DNA from: Caenorhabditis remanei
Taxonomy: Eukaryota; Nematoda; Chromadorea; Rhabditida; Rhabditidae
Reading direction: 5' to 3'
Length of the DNA: 64,000 bases
NCBI RefSeq assembly: GCF_010183535.1
Contig: NW_026526028.1
Span: 1 to 64,000, forward strand
In this document: in pieces, positions 50,257 to 60,165 of the stretch
Position numbering within the stretch: position 1 is the stretch's first letter
Layout: each line of letters starts with the position of its first letter
Position numbers and translations under genes: made by a program
Notes under the pieces: generated by a model
What the model saw: only the letters and a program-made list of their open reading frames with translations
What the model was told of the DNA's origin: nothing
The model's database searches: none

Positions 50257-53015
50257 CCCGTGTGTGTCCCGTTCAGAAAATGTCCGACAGACATTTTCGA
50301 GTACTTCAAAAAATGTATTCAGAAAATGTCCGACAGACATTTTCGAGTACTTCAAAAAATGTATTCAGAAAATGTCCGACAGACATTTTCGAGTACTTCA
50401 AAAAATGTATTCAGAAAATGTCCGACAGACATTTTCGAGTACTTCAAAAAATGTATTCAGAAAATGTCCGACAGACATTTTCGAGTACTTCAAAAAATGT
50501 ATTCAGAAAATGTCCGACAGACATTTTCGAGTACTTCAAAAAATGTATTCAGAAAATGTCCGACAGACATTTTCGAGTACTTCAAAAAATGTATTCAGAA
50601 AATGTCCGACAGACATTTTCGAGTACTTCAAAAAATGTATTCAGAAAATGACCGACAGACATTTTCGAGTACTTCAAAAAATGTATTCAGAAAATGTCCG
50701 ACAGACATTTTCGAGTACTTCAAAAAATGTATTCAGAAAATGTCCGACAGACATTTTCGAGTACTTCAAAAAATGTATTCAGAAAATGTCCGACAGACAT
50801 TTTCGAGTACTTCAAAAAATGTATTCAGAAAATGTCCGACAGACATTTTCGAATACTTCGGAACATGTATTCAGAAAATGTCCGACAGACATTTTCGAGT
50901 ACTTCGGAACATGTATTCAGAAAATGTCCGACAGACATTTTCGAGTACTTCAAAAATGTATTCAGAAAATGTCCGACAGACATTTTCGAGTACTTCAAAA
51001 AATGTATTCAGAAAATGTCCGACAGACATTTTCGAATACTTCGGAACATGTATTCAGAAAATGTCCGACAGACATTTTCGAATACTTCGGAACATGTATT
51101 CAGAAAATGTCCGACAGACATTTTCGAGTACTTCGGAACATGTATTCAGAAAATGTCCGACAGACATTTTCGAGTACTTCGGAACATGTATTCAGAAAAT
51201 GTCCGACAGACATTTTCGAGTACTTCGGAACATGTATTCAGAAAATGTCCGACAGACATTTTCGAGTACTTCGGAACATGTATTCAGAAAATGTCCGACA
51301 GACATTTTCGAGTACTTCGGAACATGTATTCAGAAATGTCCGACAGACATTTTCGAGTACTTCGGAACATGTATTCAGAAAATGTCCGACAGACATTTTC
51401 GAGTACTTCGGAACATGTATTCAGAAAATGTCCGACAGACATTTTCGAGTACTTCGGAACATGTATTCAGAAAATGTCCGACAGACATTTTCGAGTACTT
51501 CGGAACATGTATTCAGAAAATGTCCGACAGACATTTTCGAGTACTTCGGAACATGTATTCAGAAAATGTCCGACAGACATTTTCGAGTACTTCGGAACAT
51601 GTATTCAGAAAATGTCCGACAGACATTTTCGAGTACTTCAAAAAATGTATTCAGAAAATGTCCGACAGACATTTTCGAGTACTTCAAAAAATGTATTCAG
51701 AAAATGTCCGACAGACATTTTCGAGTACTTCGGAACATGTATTCAGAAAATGTCCGACAGACATTTTCGAGTACTTCGGAACATGTATTCAGAAAATGTC
51801 CGACAGACATTTTCGAATACTTCAAAAAATGTATTCAGAAAATGTCCGACAGACATTTTCGAGTACTTCAAAAAATGTATTCAGAAAATGTCCGACAGAC
51901 ATTTTCGAGTACTTCAAAAAATGTATTCAGAAAATGTCCGACAGACATTTTCGAGTACTTCAAAAATGTATTCAGAAAATGTCCGACATACATTTTCGAA
52001 TACTTCAAAAAATGTATTCAGAAAATGTCCGACAGACATTTTCGAGTACTTCAAAAAATGTATTCAGAAAATGTCCGACAGACATTTTCGAATACTTCAA
52101 AAAATGTATTCAGAAAATGTCCGACAGACATTTTCGAATACTTCAAAAAATGTATTCAGAAAATGTCCGACAGACATTTTCGAGTACTTCAAAAAATGTA
52201 TTCAGAAAATGTCCGACAGACATTTTCGAGTACTTCAAAAATGTATTCAGAAAATGTCCGACAGACATTTTCGAGTACTTCAAAAAATGTATTCAGAAAA
52301 TGTCCGACAGACATTTTCGAGTACTTCAAAAAATGTATTCAGAAAATGTCCGACAGACATTTTCGAGTACTTCAAAAAATGTATTCAGAAAATGTCCGAC
52401 AGACATTTTCGAGTACTTCAAAAAATGTATTCAGAAAATGTCCGACAGACATTTTCGAGTACTTCAAAAAATGTATTCAGAAAATGTCCGACAGACATTT
52501 TCGAGTACTTCAAAAAATGTATTCAGAAAATGTCCGACAGACATTTTCGAGTACTTCAAAAATGTATTCAGAAAATGTCCGACAGACATTTTCGAATACT
52601 TCGGAACATGTATTCAGAAAATGTCCGACAGACATTTTCGAGTACTTCGGAACATGTATTCAGAAAATGTCCGACAGACATTTTCGAGTACTTCGGAACA
52701 TGTATTCAGAAAATGTCCGACAGACATTTTCGAGTACTTCGGAACATGTATTCAGAAAATGTCCGACAGACATTTTCGAGTACTTCGGAACATGTATTCA
52801 GAAAATGTCCGACAGACATTTTCGAGTACTTCAAAAAATGTATTCAGAAAATGTCCGACAGACATTTTCGAGTACTTCGGAACATGTATTCAGAAAATGT
52901 CCGACAGACATTTTCGAGTACTTCGGAACATGTATTCAGAAAATGTCCGACAGACATTTTCGAATACTTCGGAACATGTATTCAGAAAATGTCCGACAGA
53001 CATTTTCGAGTACTT
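50257..53015 (+). repeat. 46-bp satellite array, forward block 1
   Basis: Starts right after the LINE copy 2 breakpoint and a 20-bp filler containing CCCGTGTGTGTCCCG. The same 46-bp unit as 37,801-41,300 but on the other strand, so the two blocks flank the LINE pair as inverted arms. The first ~13 units are all in the AAAAAATG state, followed by mixed runs. Shortened 45-bp units occur at about 50,955, 51,335, 51,965, 52,243 and 52,561. All three plus frames stay open through it. Confidence 0.96.
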
Positions 53016-53643
53016 CACAGTCTCCCATACTGCGAAAAAGAACTGCAAGGAACGTGAAGGCGATTTTTTTCACGTTTTAATTCAATTCTTTTATTTTTTG
53101 CACTGAAAATGCAGTCTTTTCAGGTTTTTAGACGGCGCAATGGAAGAAAAAAGGTCCCGTCCTACAGAATTGTAGAAAATAAAATTCTCTATCTTATGAG
53201 TCGGAAACTGTGAATTTTGGTCTGAAATTCACTTTTTCTATACAGAAAAACTGATTTTCAGAAAATTGAGTATAACTTTTTCGGTAGAAAACATTTTTTA
53301 ATAAAACTTGCACATAATGTTCTTTAGGATGCTCCAAAACTGTTACAATTTTTTGAAAAAAAAAAACATTGGATGAAGTGGCAGAAAATCTCGATATTCT
53401 GAAAATCAGTTTTTCTGTATAGAAAAAGTGAATTTCAGACCAAATTTCACGTTTTCTGGCTCATAAGATAGAGAATTTTGTTTTCTACAATTCTGTAGGA
53501 CGGGACCTTTTTTCATCCATTGCGTCGTCTAAAAACCTGAAAAAACTGCATTTTCAGTGCAAAAAATAAAAGAATTGAATTAAAACGTGAAAAAATCGCC
53601 TTCACGTTCCTTGCAGTTCTTTTTCGCAGTATGGGAGACTGTG
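53016..53643. mobile_element. 628-bp fold-back transposon inserted in the 46-bp satellite
   Basis: Ends are long inverted repeats: CACAGTCTCCCATACTGCGA on the left and its complement, TCGCAGTATGGGAGACTGTG, on the right. The match continues inward for most of each ~300-bp half (for example AAAAACTGATTTTCAGAAAA/GAAAATCAGTTTTTCTGTAT). A 5-bp duplication TACTT (53,011-53,015 and 53,644-53,648) flanks it, and the uninterrupted satellite has this site once. It encodes no protein. The superfamily is not certain. Confidence 0.88.
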
Positions 53644-53964
53644 TACTTCGGAACATGTATTCAGAAAATGTCCGACAGACATTTTCGAGTACTTCAAAAA
53701 ATGTATTCAGAAAATGTCCGACAGACATTTTCGAGTACTTCAAAAAATGTATTCAGAAAATGTCCGACAGACATTTTCGAGTACTTCAAAAAATGTATTC
53801 AGAAAATGTCCGACAGACATTTTCGAGTACTTCAAAAAATGTATTCAGAAAATGTCCGACAGACATTTTCGAATACTTCGGAACATGTATTCAGAAAATG
53901 TCCGACAGACATTTTCGAGTACTTCAAAAAATGTATTCAGAAAATGTCCGACAGACATTTTCGA
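53644..53964 (+). repeat. 46-bp satellite, short block between fold-back element and LINE copy 3
   Basis: Seven units resuming exactly where the satellite was interrupted at 53,015. Ends at GACATTTTCGA, joined to TAACCCCTCTTCTCCC of LINE copy 3. Confidence 0.95.
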
Positions 53965-55489
53965 TAACCCCTCTTCTCCCGCCCACCCTCAGTCTTCCAG
54001 AGACACTTTTTCCCCTTGTGTAATCGAGCAAGTCATCTCCAAAATTCCCCCAAAATGTGGGTTCTCCCTTCACCTAGCCAATTATTTCATAATCAAAAAC
54101 TGCGCCACCAGTCTTGCCCTACCTCTCTCCATCATTTATTCTGAATCCCTCGAGTCCTCTGTTGTCCCCAGCGCTTGGAAACATGGGACTATTATCCCAG
54201 TTTTCAAAAAAGGGAACCCCTCATCCCCGCAAAACTATCGTCCCATCACGCTCACCGATCCATTCGCCCGCATTTTTGAAAGAATACTTTGCCGTCAAAT
54301 TAGAACGGACCTAGGTCACAGATTCTCCATCCACCAGCACGGATTTCTTGCCCGCCGTTCCTGCCCTAGTTCCCTGGTCTACTCTACCGCAAACTATAGA
54401 AGAATCCTGAAAACTCATCATTCTCTAGACGTTGTCTTCTTTGACTTCAAGAAAGCATTTGATAAGGTAGATCACATTATTTTGCTCAAAAAACTTGCAA
54501 ACTTTGGTCTGTCAAACCCTCACATCTCCTGGTTCGAAGCTTTCCTCAAAGAACGCACCTTCTCAGTAATGGTTAACGGATCCCTAGACAATAAAATTTC
54601 TCCTATTCCCTCGGGTGTTCCGCAAGGAACTGTATCAGGTCCCCTATTATTCTTAATCTACATAAACGACCTACTCCTGAAACTCCCACCAAACATTCAT
54701 TTTGCCGCTTTTGCTGATGATATCAAATTGTATTCCCATGACCCAGTTCTCCTCCAACACGGTATAAACCTAGTATCCAAATGGGCCTCCGCCAACGCTT
54801 TGCCGTTAGCTCACACTAAAACCTCTCTTCTTAGGCTAGGTCCCGAAAACTCTCGTCACCCATTTCATGTAGACTCCATCCCCATCTCCGAATCTACAGT
54901 AGTACGGGATTTGGGTCTATTAACCGACTCTAATCTCAAATTCGACCTTCACATTTCCAAATTATCCTCGCTAGCTTTACTCCGCTGTAATCAACTGCTG
55001 AAAGCCTTCAAGTCTAGATCTCTATCACTCTACAGACATCTTTTCAACACCTATGTTCTTCCCTTGCTTGAATATTGCTCTGTTGTTTACTCTCCTTCAC
55101 CTTCTAGCGTTCTGTCTCAAAAACTGGAAAAACCACTCAGATTATTCACTAGAAAAGTTCTACAACGATGCAACATCCCTTATTCTTCATATCTCGACCG
55201 TCTCGAAATTCTCGACATTTACTCAGTCCGCCATCGCAGACTTAAATCTCAATTAATCTTACTTTATAAATTTATATGCGGCGCAGCGTACTTACCAAAT
55301 ATCCAGTCGTATGTCAGACTGTCCAATTCGGCTAGACGACCCATGACTTTAATTTGTGTTAGGCCTGATATTAAGGATTTTTTCTCTAATTCAATCCCCC
55401 TATGGAATTCTGTCACATGTAATACCCATAAGTTCCTTTCTCCCGGTGAATTTGTCTCCCTTCTCAATCATTCAATTATTAGACTATGA
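53965..55489 (+). pseudogene. LINE copy 3 ORF2, reverse transcriptase part only
   Basis: Encodes about 507 residues from NPSSPAHPQSSRDTFSP to the ORF2 end at NHSIIRL. It has the RT motifs (FFDFKKAFDKVDH, FADDIKLYSH) but lacks the whole endonuclease. It is fused in frame to the upstream satellite only because every satellite frame is open. It shares the copy 2 residues SLHLANYF and HKFLSPGE, not copy 1's SLHLTNYF and HKFFSPGE. One private change gives SPCVIEQ for SPWVIEQ. Confidence 0.85.
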
Positions 55490-55556
55490 TCTCCCCCTGT
55501 GAATTCGCTCTTTACCCTCTCCCCTTCTCGCTTATTTCATTCATATCTTCCCCGTG
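53965..55556 (+). mobile_element. LINE copy 3, 5'-truncated, part of a segmental duplication
   Basis: Corresponds base for base to copy 2 from 48,671 at a constant offset of 5,294, including the same 3' breakpoint and the following satellite to at least 50,647/55,941. Only a few substitutions are seen (for example CTTGGGTAATCG to CTTGTGTAATCG). It therefore came from duplication of an already rearranged LINE-satellite segment, not from a new retrotransposition. Confidence 0.9.
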
Positions 55557-56131
55557 TGTGTCCCGTTCAGAAAATGTCCGACAGACATTTTCGAGTACTT
55601 CAAAAAATGTATTCAGAAAATGTCCGACAGACATTTTCGAGTACTTCAAAAAATGTATTCAGAAAATGTCCGACAGACATTTTCGAGTACTTCAAAAAAT
55701 GTATTCAGAAAATGTCCGACAGACATTTTCGAGTACTTCAAAAAATGTATTCAGAAAATGTCCGACAGACATTTTCGAGTACTTCAAAAAATGTATTCAG
55801 AAAATGTCCGACAGACATTTTCGAGTACTTCAAAAAATGTATTCAGAAAATGTCCGACAGACATTTTCGAGTACTTCAAAAAATGTATTCAGAAAATGTC
55901 CGACAGACATTTTCGAGTACTTCAAAAAATGTATTCAGAAAATGTCCGACAGACATTTTCGAATACTTCAAAAAATGAATTCAGAAAATGTCCGACAGAC
56001 ATTTTCGAATACTTCAAAAAATGTATTCAGAAAATGTCCGACAGACATTTTCGAGTACTTCAAAAAATGTATTCAGAAAATGTCCGACAGACATTTTCGA
56101 GTACTTCAAAAAATGTATTCAGAAAATGTCT
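55557..56131 (+). repeat. 46-bp satellite array, forward block 2
   Basis: Follows LINE copy 3 with the same junction as after copy 2. Units are almost all in the AAAAAATG state. It ends at about 56,131 in ATTCAGAAAATGTCTGTCG, where orientation switches. Confidence 0.95.
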
Positions 56132-56486
56132 GTCGAAAATGTCTGTCGGACATTTTCTGAATACATGTTCCGAAGTATTCGAAAATGTCTGTCGGACATT
56201 TTCTGAATACATTTTTTGAAGTACTCGAAAATGTCTGTCGGACATTTTCTGAATACATTTTTTGAAGTACTCGAAAATGTCTGTCGGACATTTTCTGAAT
56301 ACATTTTTTGAAGTACTCGAAAATGTCTGTCGGACATTTTCTGAATACATTTTTTGAAGTATTCGAAAATGTCTGTCGGACATTTTCTGAATACATTTTT
56401 TGAAGTATTCGAAAATGTCTGTCGGACATTTTCTGAATACATTTTTTGAAGTATTCGAAAATGTCTGTCGGACATTTTCTGAATGG
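56132..56486 (-). repeat. 46-bp satellite array, inverted end block
   Basis: Immediate head-to-head switch to the minus orientation, making a palindrome of satellite around 56,131. Eight units, ending at ATTTTCTGAAT before unrelated sequence (GGGCTGTGGGTTTACTCACG). Confidence 0.95.
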
Positions 56487-57157
56487 GCTGTGGGTTTACT
56501 CACGGTCGACGCGGGATTGAATCCTCCCGATCTAGAATATATTAGAAATTTCATTAAGGTGAGAACGAGGGATTAATAATAAATAGGAAGGCCCGTGTTT
56601 TCATTGTTCTTCACTACAAGAAATAAGTGGCTTTTCACAAATAATTTTATATTAAGGCATAGATTGACAATTAACTATTTACTGTAGTAGACAACTGGTT
56701 ATGTTATTCATTGCCAGAATCGAGGAGAAACCGAAAAATTTTTGTCCAAAAGTCTTCTCAAAAAAAATCTTGATATCGAATCAGAATAACTTGAAATACA
56801 CTATCCAACAAGTTACATACAAAAAATTTTTCCTCAAAAATTTTTCGGTTCCACCTACTTGTTATATAAATTTGATTAAAGGAGGACAGAAGTCATATTT
56901 TTTTATTTCAGATTCTGATACTTCAGAAAATTCTGAACAACTTTCATCATTGGAGCATGCGCTAAAAATCGCTCTAAACACCCTAAATTCACGTTTTCCC
57001 AGCTCAAAAGGAGCCTAGGTGGAAGAGTTTTCCCACGCGAATTTTCGCAAACGTGTAGTCCTCTCGGACAAAATAATTTATTTTTATTTCTCGATTTTTC
57101 GTTTTCTTGCTTTTTTCAACAAATTTTCGTGTTTTTTTCACTTTATATCGTAATGTT
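56487..57157. other. Unrecognised AT-rich sequence with one copy of a 57-bp repeat
   Basis: Contains 56,575-56,631, repeated exactly at 63,518-63,574. From 56,725 to 56,860 two inverted AAAAATTTTT-rich segments (GAAACCGAAAAATTTTTGTC and AATTTTTCGGTTCC) form a loose fold-back. A 105-codon frame (56,701-57,018) has no recognisable domain and I do not call it a gene. Confidence 0.5.
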
Positions 57158-57305
57158 ACGAAGTACTCGAAAATGTCTGTCGGACATTTTCGAATACTTC
57201 AAAAAATGTATTCAGAAAATGTCCGACAGACATTTTCGAATACTTCGGAACATGTATTCAGAAAATGTCCGACAGACATTTTCGAATACTTCGGAACATG
57301 TATTA
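57158..57305. repeat. Isolated 46-bp satellite fragment with internal inversion
   Basis: About three units: GAAGTACTCGAAAATGTCTGTCGG on the minus orientation, then immediately plus-orientation units (GGACATTTTCGAATACTTC). It lies about 670 bp outside the main array in otherwise unrelated DNA. Confidence 0.9.
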
Positions 57306-58690
57306 CATGTATACCCGAAAATCGTTTTTGCAATAAAAAACCACGTGACCTTTTCCTGTTGTTGTATTTTATTCATTTTATCAACTTTCAATGTCGTCGT
57401 GTGTTGATAGCCTATTCTTCTCAATAAGTTTTACCTGGATACATTGTTGTCGACTCTATAACCTAAAATATTCAAAAAAGCAGGTGACGGGTATAATCTT
57501 CTTAATATGTTTTCAGATTTAATCGTAAATTTATGCATAATTGACAATTTTTGAAGGTTAAGCACTTCTGAGACAAAGGCTTTTTCGCAAAAGGTTAGTT
57601 GTTAGAAAACCTTCCTCAAAACTGAATGTTCTATTTCAGAAGTCTTACGATGGAAAATTCAATGTTGGCTATACGAAAGATTATTCAGATTTCTCCTGAT
57701 TCCCAGCGTCTTTCTACTTGGCTTTCTCCAAATGTGAATCCACATTTCATAGTACACGCCTATAACTTTTTCTAGCTTTTCTCAAGTTTCCCCATTCCCG
57801 ATGCTCCCATCCAGAATGGGAATCCACGATTAGTTCACGGTTTTATTTTGTTTACGTTTCGAACTTTTGTTTTTTATATTTCCCCAGATTTCCTTCCCGC
57901 ATCCAATCTGTGATTTTGTAGTTGAACTTATTTTTTTCACGTGAATAAACTGATTTCGTGATCATCGTATTTTATTTTAGGGGTAAATTTTTCTAGAGTT
58001 TCAACAATAACCTAATTTTATTGTCTGATTCCCGCGAAACTCAGGGTTTCTCGAAAATGTGAAAATTTAGCAAATACATGTGTAAATTTAGCAATTATCT
58101 GCATTTTTCCTATAAATTCTGAGATGCTAAAAAATATGTGATAATTTCACATCTTTAGGGAGAAAACCGCTACTTTTCCTTCAAAAGATGAAATTTTCAA
58201 ATTTGGCTTGTCTTATACCAGTCGGTTCACGTCGCCTACCGGCGACTGAACCTCCTTTTCTACACCACCCTTCTACTTGTTACAATGTTTCCCACGCTTT
58301 TAAGAAATGAAGTCATTTGCAGAATGAAAAAATTCTATAAATAATTTTCCCCGTGAACTCCTACTTCCCTATTTCGGAAATGAAAGCCACTGCTAGGCTT
58401 GAAAACCACGTTTTTTGACCTAGTGACCTAGTCGAGACCTATTCTAACTAAAAAAATAGACGGGCATCAAGTGGTGAAAATTTCTGATATTTTGGTCCAA
58501 GTTCGAAGAAAAACGGTTCAGTAGGAAGGGCGGTAGGATCGGCGACAGACAGACAAACATACTGCCGTTTGCGTTTGTTAATAGTAAAGATATCTAATCA
58601 AAATCAAGAATTATTTCCAAAAAATGATAATATCGCACTTTAAGAGTATATGGGTGTCGTAATAATAAAGCTATCTCAGTACCTTCTTAC
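57306..58690. other. Intergenic, no gene recognised
   Basis: AT-rich sequence with short unlinked frames. A TTTCAG followed by AAGTCTTACGATGG at about 57,640 could be a relic exon but leads to a stop after 17 codons. At about 58,535-58,590 a motif GGCGACAGACAGACAAACAT followed by a G/T-rich stretch looks like the end of a dispersed repeat. Nothing else can be supported. Confidence 0.45.
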
Positions 58691-58802
58691 CTGTGAAGCC
58701 AATGAAGTTGAAAGCAAGAAAAACCGAAAGAAGAATCATTGGAATCAGAGTGTAAATGAGCTCCTTGTCTCTTATCAATTCAACAAGTGATAGAATTATC
58801 AA
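58691..58802 (-). pseudogene. Orphan membrane-protein exon
   Basis: A 112-bp minus-strand segment bounded by an acceptor (TTTAATCAG) and a strong donor (CACAG|GTAAGAAG). It is open throughout and encodes LIILSLVELIRDKELIYTLI followed by PMILLSVFLAFNFIGFTG, which would form one or two transmembrane helices. I find no matching exon on either side within the window. It could be an exon relic, or part of a gene whose other exons are too short to see. The family is not recognised. Confidence 0.35.
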
Positions 58803-59212
58803 CTGATTAAATCATGTTTTATGTAAATGTTTGATTAATTGAGTAGATGCAGTTGAATAGAAAAATCAAAAAAAAGAGTTTCATGAGATGACGAAAGATT
58901 TTTTTTTGCTTTTCGCACAAAACATGCAGAGTTTAATTTCAGAAATGGAGTTTGGAAAACTGAAAGTATAGACAGTCTAGTTTAAGTATATAGGAATTTT
59001 TTAAATATGTATCTAAAAAAATGGTGTGCAATTAGTATTCCTTATTCATCTTTACTAGATTAATATCTTTGTAGAAGCATCTTCTTTTAGAATCGAAAAA
59101 TGAGGTTCACTCCCAAATCGTCATATTTCTCCATAGTCCTCGTGATGTCTGCCGTCTCTTTCCCCACACCCTCTCCGAATAACTCCGCCCACTGCACGCA
59201 AAACATAGCAGA
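58803..59212. other. Intergenic, nothing recognised
   Basis: AT-rich sequence. Its last ~100 bp (59,105-59,212) become GC-richer and pyrimidine-rich, immediately upstream of the U1-like sequence and its promoter-like element. No coding potential seen. Confidence 0.5.
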
Positions 59213-59216
59213 TGGC

Positions 59217-59227
59217 GGCGGAACCCG
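59217..59227 (+). promoter_or_regulatory. Candidate snRNA proximal sequence element
   Basis: GGCGGAACCCG lies 51-61 bp upstream of the U1 5' end, the distance at which snRNA genes carry their proximal sequence element. From memory this resembles the nematode snRNA/SL element; I cannot confirm the match here. Confidence 0.5.
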
Positions 59228-59277
59228 CAGAATGTCGGGACACTCTGTTGCATAAGTCCCACAACTCGGCGACTCAT

Positions 59278-59342
59278 AAACTTACCTGGCTGGGGAATTC
59301 CGTGATCATCAAGGCGGAATCCCCATGGCGAGGCCTTTAGTT
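59278..59342 (+). ncRNA. U1 snRNA 5' fragment (3'-truncated gene copy)
   Basis: Starts AAACTTACCTGGCTGGGG: the ACTTACCTG that pairs with 5' splice sites, then a stem-loop I in which GGGGAATTCCG pairs with CGGAATCCCC around GTGATCATCAAGG, the U1-70K-binding type of loop, then ATGGCGAGGCC. Beyond about 59,342 the similarity ends: no stem-loop II loop (ATTGCAC type), no Sm site and no 3' hairpin are visible. About 65 of the usual ~165 nt remain. With a promoter-like element in place but the body missing, this is a broken U1 gene rather than a reverse-transcribed copy. It could still start a short transcript. Confidence 0.75.
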
Positions 59343-60165
59343 TATAGAATAGAGAGAGCATCGCAAGGCGTCAGGTCGTGAAATGAGGGAACAGTTACGC
59401 AGCATTCACAGCTTTTGCAACAGTTACGCGACAAGATTGCAACAGTTCCACAGCAATTAGGAAAAATCAGAACATATGCAACAGTTACACAGCTTTCACG
59501 TCACTGCGACTGATGGTTCCTTTGTTTTTGGGGCATGCACCAGTTGTGCAACAATCTCACAACAGTCGCGCAGCAACTGTATATTCGCTGCAATGCAAAT
59601 TGGACTTTGGCTGCATTTTTCCTTTTTTTCTAATGATATTTATTGTCTATCTAACAAGTTTTATCATTTTTCCGACTTATTTTTACTCTATTTTTTGAAA
59701 ATATTATTTTTCAGAAGAAGAATGTGTTTGGATGGCAAAAACTATTCAGAGAGAGCAGCTGATCAACATAATTCGCCTATTCACGGCGCGGCAGCACAGA
59801 CCTGTGGCCTAGAAAACTCCAACTCGGCCATTTCAATTTTTAATACATTACAAGATTAAGTATCTTTGATTTCAGGTGTTTTGCTATAATTTCTTCGTTT
59901 TTTTCGTAAATAATGAAGAATACCTTTATTTAGATGAATCTTTTGCAATAGAATTTCAAACAAATCATTCCACCGCCGACAACATCGACATAAGGAAATT
60001 AGCTATAGAGGGCTAGTATTTTGATTTGTAGAAGCCCATATGAAAATCTCGTTAGTTGGAAACATTTCGAAATGATCGATGAATATACAGTGGTCATTCC
60101 AGAATAAAAAGTTCCTTTCACGCTTTTCCCTCCTTAAAGAGACGGCTAAAACTTTCTTGAAAATG
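59343..60165. other. Intergenic with repeated CAACAGTTACGC motif
   Basis: Between 59,390 and 59,590 the motif GCAACAGTTACGCAG or close variants recurs about six times at irregular spacing. At 59,715 a TTTTTCAG acceptor precedes an open stretch reading EECVWMAKTIQREQLINIIR that ends at TAG in a GTGGCCTAGAAAACTC motif typical of dispersed Caenorhabditis repeats. This may be an exon relic; I do not call a gene. Confidence 0.4.

Noticed and set aside
53714..55489. 591-residue satellite-reverse transcriptase fusion protein
   Set aside because: The satellite is open in every frame, so any downstream frame appears fused to it; the join is a rearrangement breakpoint.
56487..56540. tRNA-like hairpin (CGGGATTGAATCCTCCCG) next to the satellite
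   Set aside because: The stem-loop resembles a T arm, but no acceptor stem, D arm or anticodon arm can be built around it.
56701..57018. 105-codon plus-strand frame
   Set aside because: Low-complexity Lys/Phe/Ser composition in a fold-back AT-rich region, with no domain or splice support.
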